Assembly: GCA_023128635.1 (NCBI GenBank) | Contig: JAGMDP010000022.1 | Coordinates: 1 to 18,188, forward strand | Origin: Candidatus Heimdallarchaeota archaeon | GTDB taxonomy: Archaea; Asgardarchaeota; Heimdallarchaeia; JABLTI01 | Length of the DNA stretch: 18,188 nucleotides | Reading direction: 5' to 3' | Shown: piece after piece, positions 6,560-15,027 of the stretch | How the letters are laid out: each line of letters begins with the position of its first letter | Position numbering within the stretch: position 1 is the stretch's first letter | Position numbers and translations under genes: made by a program | Notes under the pieces: model-generated | The model's database searches: none | Seen by the model: the letters and a program-made list of their open reading frames with translations, nothing else | Told to the model about the DNA's origin: nothing

Positions 6560-8080
6560 TTGGTAAAAGTTGTTAGAAAAACTGATCTTTACGAGAAGCT
6601 TCTTGCGAAGATCAAAGAGATTTATTTACTTAGAAATGTGAGTGGGCAAATTCAATGGGACTTCGAAGTTATGATGCCTAAGAAAGGGGCTCAGCAACGA
6701 GGTGAAGAATTAGCTCTTATGAGCGGATTAATCCATGATCGCAATACTAATCCAAAAATCGGTTCCTTGTTGAAAGAAATCCAGTTTCACAAAGATTTTG
6801 GAAATCTTTCGGATGTTCAGAAAAGAAATGTTATCCTTATCCAGAGAAATTATGATAAAGCTACTAAGATTCCAACATCCTTTGCTCAAGAATTAACAAG
6901 ACATGGTGCTCTTACCACACAGAAATGGAAGGCAGCAAAATCAAAAGCTGATTATTCTATTTACGAGAAAGAACTTGAGAAAATGATTGATTTGAAGAAG
7001 CAGCAAGCAGCCTATCTTAATCCTGATATGGATCCTTATGATGTTTTACTCGATAATTATGAGCGAGGCTTCACACAAGAAATCTATGATAAAATCTTTC
7101 AAGAAGCCAAAGCAGGCTTAATTCCAATCATTAAAGCATGTGTTGATTCCCCAAATCAACCAGATAGCTCTTTGATTCTACGTGAATGTCCTATTGACAT
7201 TCAGAGGAACGTTGCTCATGATCTTGCTGATTTAGTACAGTATGATTTGAAGGGTGGTCGAATAGATGTTGCTGTTCACCCATTCTCCACAGGTTATTTC
7301 GATGACGTAAGAATTACTGTTAGTTATAATACTAAAGATTTTACTGATTCATTTTATGCAAATATGCACGAATGTGGTCATGCACTATACGAGCAAAATT
7401 ATCCCGCTAAATTCAAATATCAACCAATTGGTTCTTCTCCTTCTGCCGCCATGCATGAAGGCCAAGCAAGATTTATTGAAAATATTATTGGTCGAAGTTC
7501 TGAATTTTGGGAATTTTATTTACCAAGATTCAAAGAGCTTACTCAAGGACTCTTTGATGACGTAAAATTACAACCATTTATTCATGCTGTCAACCAAGTT
7601 ACTTCTTCAAAGATTAGAATACATGCTGATCCCGTTACTTATTCATTACACATCATATTAAGATATGAGTTGGAGAAAGAATTGTTCGCAGACAAGCTCA
7701 CAGTTTCAGAATTACCCTCATTCTGGAATGAGAAAATGAAGGAATACTTAGATATTGACATCGAAAATGATACTGAAGGCATTCTCCAAGATACTCATTA
7801 TGCCTGGGGATTATTTGGTTATTTCCCAACATATGCTTTGGGAAGTTATTACAATGGGCAGTTTCAAACCCAATTAACTAAAGACATTCCTGAGTGGAAA
7901 GAACAAATGAAAAACGGTAATTTAACAAACATCCTAGGGTGGTTAAATACTAATATTCGTAATAAAGGGAACCTCTACGATCCTCTAGAATTAATTAAGA
8001 ATGTTACCGGAAAAGAATTCTCTGCCAAGTATTTCATAGAAGCCACCGGTGAGAAATACTCGAAAATTTATGATTTTTAG
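6560..8080 (+). CDS. M32 family metallocarboxypeptidase (Taq type), first tandem copy
   Basis: This is a zinc-dependent carboxypeptidase of family M32, probably a cytoplasmic enzyme that trims C-terminal residues from peptides. From TTG 6560 it has 506 residues, near the family's usual 500. Family motifs are present: HPF (AVHPFSTGYF), DVRIT, zinc-binding HECGH at 270-274, HEGQ at 299-302 carrying the third ligand E300, and IRIHAD. The last motif, normally GxxQDxHW, reads GILQDTHY, with Tyr for Trp, and the next bases encode AWG instead of the usual SGG; the FGYFPTYALG that follows is canonical. The ligand positions match the second copy exactly when 6560 is used. Translation from TTG 6545 would add five residues. 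It sits 21 nt upstream of its paralog with no terminator between, so a two-gene operon is likely. Confidence 0.92.
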   Translation: MVKVVRKTDLYEKLLAKIKEIYLLRNVSGQIQWDFEVMMPKKGAQQRGEELALMSGLIHDRNTNPKIGSLLKEIQFHKDFGNLSDVQKRNVILIQRNYDKATKIPTSFAQELTRHGALTTQKWKAAKSKADYSIYEKELEKMIDLKKQQAAYLNPDMDPYDVLLDNYERGFTQEIYDKIFQEAKAGLIPIIKACVDSPNQPDSSLILRECPIDIQRNVAHDLADLVQYDLKGGRIDVAVHPFSTGYFDDVRITVSYNTKDFTDSFYANMHECGHALYEQNYPAKFKYQPIGSSPSAAMHEGQARFIENIIGRSSEFWEFYLPRFKELTQGLFDDVKLQPFIHAVNQVTSSKIRIHADPVTYSLHIILRYELEKELFADKLTVSELPSFWNEKMKEYLDIDIENDTEGILQDTHYAWGLFGYFPTYALGSYYNGQFQTQLTKDIPEWKEQMKNGNLTNILGWLNTNIRNKGNLYDPLELIKNVTGKEFSAKYFIEATGEKYSKIYDF

Positions 8081-8101
8081 AGGAAAACGTGGTGCTGGAA
8101 G

Positions 8102-9625
8102 ATGTCAAAAGTAACTCAAGAAATTAATCTTTACGAAAAATTGTTGGAAAAATACAAGGAAATTGTTCTATTAAATAGTATAGAAATGAACATTTACTGG
8201 GATATGGATACATATATGCCAGAAAAAGGTGTTGAACAACGATCAGAAGAATTAGCTATTATCAGCGGATTAATACATGAGAAAACCATAGACCCTGAGA
8301 TCGGTGCTTTACTAGAAGAAATTAAAGCAAATGAAAATTATGAAAAACTGACTTCAGTTGAAAAAAGAAATATCTACTTGTTTCAAAGAGACTATGATCG
8401 TAACACCAAAATCCCTAAGGAATTAGTTGAAGCAATATCTAAACAAAGTGCTCTTGGGAATGCTATTTGGAAAAAAGCATTTGCTGAATCAGATTATGAA
8501 TTGTTTAAACCCGAATTAATCAAGATCTTTGAGTTAATGAACAAATTTGCCAACTTTCTTGACCCTACAAAAGATCCTTACGATGTTCTGCTTGATCTGA
8601 ATGAACCTGGTTTTACTCGTGAAATTGTAGATGACTTGTTTGCTGAGTTACGTGATGGTTTAAAACCCCTAATAAAAGCAATAGTAAATTCACCAAAACA
8701 ACCCGATTATTCTCTTATAGAAAGAGCCTGTCCAAAGGATATTCAAGAAAAACTTTCTGAAGAACTAGCAAAAACAACTAATTATGATTTGAATGCCGGT
8801 CGAATTGATGAGACTGTTCATCCATTCACAACAGGTTATTATGATGATGTTAGAGTAACCACAAATTATCACTTGGATGATTTCTCAAGTTCATTTTTCT
8901 CAGTCATGCATGAAATTGGTCATGCCTTATACGAACAATACTTGCCACAGAAGCATAAATATCAACCCGTTGGTTATAGTTGTTCAGATGGTTTCCACGA
9001 ATCACAATCACGGTTTATTGAGAATTTCATAGGTCGTAGTTCTGAGTTTTGGCTGTATTTCCTTCCAAAATTAAAAGAAATTACTGGAGGAATCTTTGAG
9101 GATGTGGAATTAGCTCCTTTTGTTCGTGCCATTAACAGAGTTATCCCCTCAAAGATTAGAGTAGAAGCTGATCCAGTAACCTATTCAATGCATGTGATTA
9201 TTCGACACGAAATTGAGAAAGATTTGTTTGCTGGGAAAATTTCCTTTGATGATCTCCCACAAATCTGGAATAGCAAGATGAAAGAATATCTTGGAGTAGA
9301 TATTGAGAATAATGCGGAAGGACTCCTACAAGATGTTCATTGGTCTGGCGGTGGTTTTAGTTCATTTCCTTCTTATGCAATTGGCAATATAATTGATGGT
9401 CAATTATTATGGAAAATGAATCAAGAAATTCCCGATTGGAGGAAAGATATGGAGAAAGGTGACTTGAATAAAGTCATTGACTGGTTAAAGACAAAAGTAC
9501 ATCAAATGGGCAATCTTTATGATCCTTTGGAATTAGTGAAGAAAATAACCGGTGAGGAGCTATCTACAAAGTACTATCTCAATTATCTCCGCAAAGAATA
9601 CTCTAAAATCTATGAATTGAAATAA
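8102..9625 (+). CDS. M32 family metallocarboxypeptidase (Taq type), second tandem copy
   Basis: This second M32 carboxypeptidase has 507 residues and aligns with its neighbour over the full length (LYEKLL at the N-terminus, NLYDPLELVK and YSKIYEL at the end). It has HPF (ETVHPFTTGYY), DVRVT, HEIGH at 270-274, HESQS at 299-303 with ligand E300, IRVEAD and the complete GLLQDVHW. By contrast with the first copy it retains HWSGG but has FSSFPSYAIG where FGYFPTYALG is usual. Both copies should therefore bind metal but may differ in substrate pocket or dimer contacts. M32 enzymes are homodimers, so a heterodimer of the two copies is conceivable. ATG 8102 follows GGTG at 8 nt; GAGGA lies further upstream. 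A T-tract ends the unit at 9641. Confidence 0.94.
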   Translation: MSKVTQEINLYEKLLEKYKEIVLLNSIEMNIYWDMDTYMPEKGVEQRSEELAIISGLIHEKTIDPEIGALLEEIKANENYEKLTSVEKRNIYLFQRDYDRNTKIPKELVEAISKQSALGNAIWKKAFAESDYELFKPELIKIFELMNKFANFLDPTKDPYDVLLDLNEPGFTREIVDDLFAELRDGLKPLIKAIVNSPKQPDYSLIERACPKDIQEKLSEELAKTTNYDLNAGRIDETVHPFTTGYYDDVRVTTNYHLDDFSSSFFSVMHEIGHALYEQYLPQKHKYQPVGYSCSDGFHESQSRFIENFIGRSSEFWLYFLPKLKEITGGIFEDVELAPFVRAINRVIPSKIRVEADPVTYSMHVIIRHEIEKDLFAGKISFDDLPQIWNSKMKEYLGVDIENNAEGLLQDVHWSGGGFSSFPSYAIGNIIDGQLLWKMNQEIPDWRKDMEKGDLNKVIDWLKTKVHQMGNLYDPLELVKKITGEELSTKYYLNYLRKEYSKIYELK

Positions 9626-9640
9626 CCTCTCAATTCCCCA

Positions 9641-9648
9641 TTTTTTTT
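9641..9648 (+). terminator. T8 tract ending the carboxypeptidase operon
   Basis: Eight consecutive T residues lie about 16 nt after the stop of the second carboxypeptidase, with no hairpin. This matches archaeal T-tract termination. Confidence 0.6.
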
Positions 9649-9671
9649 ATGTAAGCAACCAAAAGTATAAT

Positions 9672-9679
9672 TTTAAATA
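9672..9679 (+). promoter_or_regulatory. TATA box of the 44-residue-repeat gene
   Basis: TTTAAATA predicts transcription start near 9702, giving a leader of about 16 nt before ATG 9718. Only a weak AGG is seen in that leader. Confidence 0.5.
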
Positions 9680-9717
9680 ATCGAATGGTTGTGCTATTCG
9701 CATAGGATATTGGGTCG

Positions 9718-10491
9718 ATGAAAACTCCTCTAGAATATAGCGGACGATCCTCTTCGGATCCAGAAGCACTCGCAATTGGACGCTCGCATGAGTTAACAGA
9801 TCTGATTACTCATTTTGCAAAACAACAACCAGTTTCAGAATTCTATAATTGGTTTAAAGAATTAACCATTCTCGATCAAAATTTCCCGAACTCGAAAGAG
9901 ATACAAGAAAATTTCGCGAAAGCAATAAAGAATGCAACAAAAATGTTCGGAGAAAGAAAAGCTTTTGCAGATTTGCTTTACTTGTTAGATGACCTAAAAA
10001 AGTTAAAGAAAAGATGTCATCCAAACGAAATAATCACAGAATTTCTTGCAGAAGCATATTCAAATGCTATTTACTATCTACGAGGTTCTTGGGATGTAGA
10101 AGGAACAGCAAAATTGCTGAGAGAGTTTCGCGATTTAATTAGAGAAACAAAGAATAATAAGAAAGCCTTAATTTTATATGCTAAAAGTTATTCAAATGCA
10201 ATTACTCGTTTCTGTTCTAATAAACAAAATTTCGCCTGTGACAAGCTTCTTTTTGAATTTCGTCTTCTAGCAAATAAGAATAAGGATAATCCTGAAATTC
10301 AAGCTGAATTTGCTCAAGCGTTAATTAGTGTTCTTAGCAATTTTGCTCGAGAGTACAGACACGAAGAGCTAAACCAAGTTTTAGAAGAAATTACGAAAAT
10401 CGCTCGTAGGTTTCCAGATAACGAAAAGATCCAACTCCTTCTTACTCGAGCAACAATCCTTTCTTCATTAACCCCTAGTAGGAATGAATAA
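9718..10491 (+). CDS. Alpha-solenoid protein with five exact 44-residue repeats
   Basis: The function is unknown. The 257-residue protein is almost entirely a helical repeat array. Anchors FAKAIKNA (66), LAEAYSNA (110), YAKSYSNA (154), FAQALISV (198) and LTRATILS (242) are spaced exactly 44 residues apart. Each is preceded by a helix of the type LLxExRxLxxKxxDNPEI. A half repeat (ELTDLITHFAKQ, about 25-36) precedes the first full unit. This resembles tetratricopeptide-like solenoids but with a longer unit than the 34-residue TPR. There is no signal peptide, membrane helix or catalytic motif, so a cytoplasmic protein-binding scaffold is likely. ATG 9718 follows a TATA box at the right distance. 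It lies 147 nt upstream of the Dna2 operon, from which it is separated by an inverted repeat and a further leader, so it is probably a separate transcript. Confidence 0.8.
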   Translation: MKTPLEYSGRSSSDPEALAIGRSHELTDLITHFAKQQPVSEFYNWFKELTILDQNFPNSKEIQENFAKAIKNATKMFGERKAFADLLYLLDDLKKLKKRCHPNEIITEFLAEAYSNAIYYLRGSWDVEGTAKLLREFRDLIRETKNNKKALILYAKSYSNAITRFCSNKQNFACDKLLFEFRLLANKNKDNPEIQAEFAQALISVLSNFAREYRHEELNQVLEEITKIARRFPDNEKIQLLLTRATILSSLTPSRNE

Positions 10492-10493
10492 AA

Positions 10494-10513
10494 AAAGTAA
10501 AAGTTTTTACTTT
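10494..10513 (+). terminator. Inverted repeat after the solenoid gene
   Basis: Arms AAAGTAAAA and TTTTACTTT (9 bp) are separated by GT, immediately after the stop of the solenoid gene. The second arm is T-rich. It may end the solenoid transcript or be a dyad for the downstream operon; the two-base spacer makes a stable RNA hairpin awkward. Confidence 0.35.
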
Positions 10514-10601
10514 CGCTGACCTCTTATCATGGACCTATTATATTGTCCGTACAAAGTCTCAGCAAGACAATGGATTTTTATTTAGTATTTGTCTCACTAA
10601 T

Positions 10602-10621
10602 CTAGATTGAATGCTAGATTG
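10602..10621 (+). repeat. Direct repeat CTAGATTG x2 in the Dna2 operon leader
   Basis: CTAGATTG occurs at 10602-10609 and again at 10614-10621, a 12-nt period, just before the Shine-Dalgarno sequence. It lies between a TATA-like TTTTTATTTA (10575-10584) and the start codon, so it should be in or next to the mRNA leader. Confidence 0.5.
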
Positions 10622-10623
10622 CC

Positions 10624-10630
10624 GAGGAGG
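10624..10630 (+). promoter_or_regulatory. Strong Shine-Dalgarno GAGGAGG that selects ATG 10639
   Basis: GAGGAGG is the best ribosome-binding site in the window. It lies 8 nt before ATG 10639 but only 2 nt before ATG 10633, favouring the second ATG. Confidence 0.7.
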
Positions 10631-10638
10631 ATATGAGA

Positions 10639-11514
10639 ATGAGTGATTTACAAAAAACAATACAAGATACTGTAAAAGATAATATTGAGAAAATTGAATC
10701 AGAAAGGTATGATTCGAAGGATCCAATCGTTACAATTAACAAAGATGATTCACCAGAGCAAATAATGATAAAATTAATTACTTCAGAACGCACAGGTGCT
10801 CCACTAAAATTTGGGAAAGAAACATTAAATCCTGCAGAGGACTTAGCTGAAAAGAATTACAAAAGTGGTATTAGAACACTCAATTCTTGGCAATTCAGAA
10901 ATAGTGATAAATATTTCAGCGAAGCAGCTAAGACTGCTCGAGATCTGCAATTACAGCAGCGAATAAATCTTTACAAACAACTCCATAATTTGTTAAAATC
11001 TGTGATACAAACATCGCCTGACAGAATTGTAAGAAGTAAAGGTGCTTTCTTCCAAGAAGTTGTAAAACTGATGTCAAAATATGACAAATTAAGCGCTGCA
11101 GAACAAAACTATTACAGAAAGCAGGTTGATTCATTATATGAGCTTGCTCATCAATTAAAGACTGAAGAAAAGGAGATAAGAACACACCAATTACTCGCAA
11201 AGTGTTCTATGGCATTATTTAATCAAGAATACCTAGCTGCATATATTTGGTTATACAAGATATATTTGTTGAATAAAGAAACGTTTGATACAATAGCATC
11301 GGGGGATGAGATACTGAGGAAAGCGCTTAAAACACTCCATCAATACTTAGAAGCTGAAACCGGTTTAAAGGATGTTGAGGATTTACCAACAATGGCTAGT
11401 GCTTTTGATTTACAAACAATATTCATTGATCATCTAAGCACTATCTATGATGTTGAATTCTTGGTGGAAACTAAAGAGAAGTTTAGTTTTCCAGCTTATC
11501 GAGAAAATCAATAA
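10639..11514 (+). CDS. Helical protein of unknown function, first gene of the Dna2 operon
   Basis: I do not recognise this 291-residue protein. From about residue 60 it is rich in amphipathic helices of TPR-like character (YKSGIRTLNSWQFRNSDKYF, AEQNYYRKQVDSLYELAHQL, SMALFNQEYLAAYIWLYKIY). The first 55 residues are charged and probably partly disordered. There is no signal peptide, membrane helix or nucleotide-binding motif. Its importance is its place: its TAA is 15 nt before the start of a Dna2-like nuclease-helicase, with that gene's ribosome-binding site touching the stop codon. Translational coupling and a physical or functional link with the nuclease-helicase are therefore likely. ATG 10639 was chosen over ATG 10633 from the Shine-Dalgarno spacing. 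Its leader carries a direct repeat. Confidence 0.78.
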   Translation: MSDLQKTIQDTVKDNIEKIESERYDSKDPIVTINKDDSPEQIMIKLITSERTGAPLKFGKETLNPAEDLAEKNYKSGIRTLNSWQFRNSDKYFSEAAKTARDLQLQQRINLYKQLHNLLKSVIQTSPDRIVRSKGAFFQEVVKLMSKYDKLSAAEQNYYRKQVDSLYELAHQLKTEEKEIRTHQLLAKCSMALFNQEYLAAYIWLYKIYLLNKETFDTIASGDEILRKALKTLHQYLEAETGLKDVEDLPTMASAFDLQTIFIDHLSTIYDVEFLVETKEKFSFPAYRENQ

Positions 11515-11516
11515 TT

Positions 11517-11521
11517 GAGGG
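11517..11521 (+). promoter_or_regulatory. Shine-Dalgarno GAGGG that selects GTG 11530
   Basis: GAGGG is 8 nt before GTG 11530. The alternative TTG at 11515 overlaps this motif and has no suitably spaced one of its own. Confidence 0.6.
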
Positions 11522-11529
11522 AATTATTC

Positions 11530-14500
11530 GTGGATAAAATTTCCCCCCATTTGGAGATTTTGAAATCAAATCCAAACACTCCAAAATTTGTAGATTTTCA
11601 AGTATTAGCTGAAAGAACTCGAGAAGCGGAAGGAGAGAAGTATCAATTAGTACTCAAGTTAATGGATCCAAAAACAAGAGCTCATATATGTACTGCCGTT
11701 ATTTATCCGATGGAATGGTTTCCCGGACGAACAAAAAAGTCAACATTCTCTCATTATCATAATGTGTTAAGGTATTGCTATGCTGGGCTAGCTTCTGAAA
11801 GAAGATCCCCTGAGCTATTATTGCAAATAATGAAAGCTGTTTGGAAACCTGAGAAGAAGGAGAATGCTGCTGAACAAGAAACAGAAAGTGGTCAATTAAT
11901 TATTCTCAAATTCATAATTTCACCTGATTATAACATTACCGGGGCTGAACTTGAATCAGCTTTCAATTGTCCTGCTAAATACTTTTATCAATCATTTCTA
12001 GGATTACAACGAGCAATTAGAAATGCCCCAACTTCTATTGGTTTTGTAAGAGGTAATGCAATTCATAAAGGGATACAATATGCTTCTAATGAGTGGGTTA
12101 GAAGTGCTGACCCAGTAAAAGCTATGAAATCATATAATCGGGCTGTTCTTGATGAATGGCGGGATAATTTCTCTGTCTTATTAAGACGCAGCTACTCTCA
12201 TGGACCAAATAAAGATCTAAAATTACCATTACAAGTTGATTCAATTATCGTAGATCAAATAGCAGAGCAATTTAAGGATATAAAAGAGAATCAACTACTT
12301 AATGAAACTTTATTGTTTTCTCCGGAAAGAGGGATATCTGGAAGAGCAGATCAAATAATCTTGAAAAAGGATTATGATGAACTCTGGGAAATAAAAACCG
12401 GTAGTAGGTATTTCATTGAATCTGATTATGATCCACTAACAGGTGTAACTCATCCTGGTGGAGTTCAAGCTTTTGCATATCATGAAATAATAAAAAAGGT
12501 AACAGGGAAAGCACCAAGAGCATACATTGAGTTCTTTGATGCCGATGCAGGATTGGACGATGATAACCCGGAAATTATCCCTCTCCAAGATCATGCAGTA
12601 ATAAAGAGAAGAAAAATCGATTTAGCGGATGATCAAAGTGATGAATATTTAGATCTCCTATTACAGACAAGGAATATTGCGTTTGCTATTGAATCTGGTT
12701 TACTTTCAGGATATGATCGGTACAAAATTAACAGATTCCTTTCAAGAAGATTCATGCCTGCTCTTGGGACTGATTTTAATTTATTGAGTAGTAATTGGCG
12801 TAGAATTTGCAATTATTGCCCCTCAAACCAACAAGGAATTTGTTCTGATGGAAAAAGATTGCTTGATCCAGATATCTGGTTACATTTTCCACAAGATCTC
12901 TATGAATATTGGTCTTGGTATTTTAGACAACTAAAATTCGAATTAAACAATGTGAAAAGACATCTCCATAAATTAGCAACAACAGAGATCGATATTCTAG
13001 AAAATCAAGGCATAACAATATCAAATCTGAAATTGGAGAAATTCGATTCGTATCGATATGTCCTTACTTTATCATCTGATAAGAAGATCTTCACTAGAAT
13101 TAGAGAAGGAGATGATGTTTTCATAACACCCTCCGACTTACTACCTGGTGAAATATTTAGTGTCGAAGGAAAAATTTCCTCCCTTAGTTCAAAGGGAATT
13201 ATAATCAAGGCAAGGTCAACTTTGAAAAGAAGAGGGAAAATTGCAGATAAATTCAGAGTTGATCAAGTTCAGAATGTTATCTTCTCACAATGGCAATCGC
13301 GTTCATTAACAGATTTCCTCTTTGAATCAATGAATCGATCTGGAATTCTAGGCAGAAAAATAAGCGACAAAGAATTACCTTACCTAATAAAATTAATTCT
13401 CGGAATATCAAAACCCAATAAAATTAAACCAATTCCAAGAGCTGGTTTGATAAAAGACCTTGACAAATTTAAAGTAGAAGCCATTGAAAAAGCTCTAGGG
13501 TTACAACCGGGAGATATACTACTCGTTCAGGGACCACCTGGTTCTGGAAAGACAAGAATGATCGCTCAATTAGCTAGGGAAATCTTTTCAGAATATTACT
13601 TGTTGAATTCAAAACTAGTAAACGATAAGGAATCCAATCTATCAAAACCTGTTCTCATCTTAGCAAATACTCATCGAGCTGCAGATGAGGTTATCGTAAA
13701 ATTATCTGCGTTTAAGGAATTAAAACCATATATTGTTCGTTTGGAATCATACTCAAAGGATCACTCAGAAGAAGTTCAAGAATATATTCTCCCTAATATA
13801 ACGAAATTTGATGAAACTCTCAGCGAAAAAGCAGATGCAGACGTATTAGTTACAGTATTAAAGAAAGGGATAGAGCATTATCAAAAAGCTGGAATTATCG
13901 TAGGTACTCTCGGTAGTGTAGGAAATAATCTCCTAAAGGGTTTGAATTTTCATTGGGTTATTATTGATGAAGCAGGGCAAGCTACAGAACCTGCAAGTCT
14001 TGGAGCTTTTAGACATCGATGTCTTCCAACAGAATCAACAGAAGGATATCCTCGAGTAGTTTTAGTGGGTGATCACAAGCAATTGCCGCCAGTAGTTTCT
14101 GAAGAAACAATAGAACATACTCCAGCTGTTCCAAAAGTACTGCTAAATGCTGGGTTGAAGAAAGAAAGCACACTAAAGACATCATTATTCGAACGTTTGT
14201 TTACAATGTGGGCGGGAAAAACTGACAATGTAGTCATCTTATCTGAACATTATCGAATGAATGAAGCAATCTCACGAATAATAAAGAACGCCTTTTATCC
14301 CTCAGTGAATTATATCCCTGCGAATGATGCAATAGGAAAACACACAATCGATGAATTTCTTGAATCCTATGATTCGATAAATAATACAAAAAACTCACTT
14401 TCAGAATTAATTGAGAAATTATTCATTTCAACTAAACCTGTTATTTTTATCAACACAGAAAAAGACAAAGCAGCTCTAGAAGGAATAGAAGAAATCGATA

Positions 14501-15009
14501 TTCAAACTGAATCTCGTTTTAATATTCGAGAATCACAAATCATAGGAAGAATCATTGCCGAATTTTTAGCTCTGTATAATGAGGAAGATTGTATTGAGAT
14601 TGCAAAGCAAATTGGGATCATTTCTCCTTATAGACATCAAAATAATCTCATCTATGGAGAGCTTCGAGCAAATAATATCTCCGAAGAAATTCTAGAAAAC
14701 TTGCGAGTTGATACTGTTGATAGATTTCAAGGGGATGAGCGTGAAATAATAATTCTTAGCCTGACAAATAGTAATGATAATAATATAATTGGTCAATTGC
14801 ATCGTGATTGGCGAAGAATGAATGTTTCAATAAGTAGAGCAAAAGCTAAACTCATCCTTGTAGGTAATCAGCGAACATTCACTCAGAAAAGCTCAGATGA
14901 AAAAGAAGATGAAGCGAAAACAATCTTCAAAGAAGTCTTTCGAACAATAAATGAATTAAAACAAGAGAATTTAGCTGATGAATTCTCATCTAATAATATA
15001 TCAATTTAG
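11530..15009 (+). CDS. Dna2-like nuclease-helicase: PD-(D/E)XK nuclease with Fe-S cysteines fused to SF1 helicase
   Basis: This is a DNA-processing enzyme with the domain order of Dna2, 1159 residues from GTG 11530. Residues 1-140 form an unassigned domain. The RecB/Cas4-type nuclease follows with H179 (GNAIHKG), D274 (GRADQ), E287 and K289 (WEIKTG), and Q313/Y317 (VQAFAY). C147 and the group C427, C430, C438 bracket the nuclease like the iron-sulfur cysteines of Dna2, AddB and Cas4. A strand-rich linker (about 450-640) may be the helicase beta-barrel. The SF1 helicase has GPPGSGKT (668), DEAGQ (813), GDHKQLPP (848), EHYRMNEAI (906), TVDRFQGDE (about 1062) and SISRAKAKL (about 1101). All catalytic residues are present. 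The family cuts flaps and resects DNA ends; this role is inferred. It is the middle gene of a tight operon. An alternative start is TTG 11515. Confidence 0.93.
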   Translation: MDKISPHLEILKSNPNTPKFVDFQVLAERTREAEGEKYQLVLKLMDPKTRAHICTAVIYPMEWFPGRTKKSTFSHYHNVLRYCYAGLASERRSPELLLQIMKAVWKPEKKENAAEQETESGQLIILKFIISPDYNITGAELESAFNCPAKYFYQSFLGLQRAIRNAPTSIGFVRGNAIHKGIQYASNEWVRSADPVKAMKSYNRAVLDEWRDNFSVLLRRSYSHGPNKDLKLPLQVDSIIVDQIAEQFKDIKENQLLNETLLFSPERGISGRADQIILKKDYDELWEIKTGSRYFIESDYDPLTGVTHPGGVQAFAYHEIIKKVTGKAPRAYIEFFDADAGLDDDNPEIIPLQDHAVIKRRKIDLADDQSDEYLDLLLQTRNIAFAIESGLLSGYDRYKINRFLSRRFMPALGTDFNLLSSNWRRICNYCPSNQQGICSDGKRLLDPDIWLHFPQDLYEYWSWYFRQLKFELNNVKRHLHKLATTEIDILENQGITISNLKLEKFDSYRYVLTLSSDKKIFTRIREGDDVFITPSDLLPGEIFSVEGKISSLSSKGIIIKARSTLKRRGKIADKFRVDQVQNVIFSQWQSRSLTDFLFESMNRSGILGRKISDKELPYLIKLILGISKPNKIKPIPRAGLIKDLDKFKVEAIEKALGLQPGDILLVQGPPGSGKTRMIAQLAREIFSEYYLLNSKLVNDKESNLSKPVLILANTHRAADEVIVKLSAFKELKPYIVRLESYSKDHSEEVQEYILPNITKFDETLSEKADADVLVTVLKKGIEHYQKAGIIVGTLGSVGNNLLKGLNFHWVIIDEAGQATEPASLGAFRHRCLPTESTEGYPRVVLVGDHKQLPPVVSEETIEHTPAVPKVLLNAGLKKESTLKTSLFERLFTMWAGKTDNVVILSEHYRMNEAISRIIKNAFYPSVNYIPANDAIGKHTIDEFLESYDSINNTKNSLSELIEKLFISTKPVIFINTEKDKAALEGIEEIDIQTESRFNIRESQIIGRIIAEFLALYNEEDCIEIAKQIGIISPYRHQNNLIYGELRANNISEEILENLRVDTVDRFQGDEREIIILSLTNSNDNNIIGQLHRDWRRMNVSISRAKAKLILVGNQRTFTQKSSDEKEDEAKTIFKEVFRTINELKQENLADEFSSNNISI

Positions 15010-15014
15010 TTAAT

Positions 15015-15018
15015 GGAG
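15015..15018 (+). promoter_or_regulatory. Shine-Dalgarno GGAG that selects GTG 15028
   Basis: GGAG lies 9 nt before GTG 15028 and 21 nt before the alternative ATG at 15040, so the GTG is favoured. Confidence 0.6.
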
Positions 15019-15027
15019 TAATTAGAA

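Noticed and set aside
10928..11200. Minus-strand open frame of 90 codons.
   Set aside because: It is antisense to the first gene of the Dna2 operon, with no ribosome-binding site or recognisable domain.
11515..15009. Possibility that the Dna2-like gene is a Cas4-fusion belonging to a CRISPR locus.
   Set aside because: No repeat-spacer array or other cas-like gene is visible in the window, and the SF1 helicase half matches the Dna2 order.
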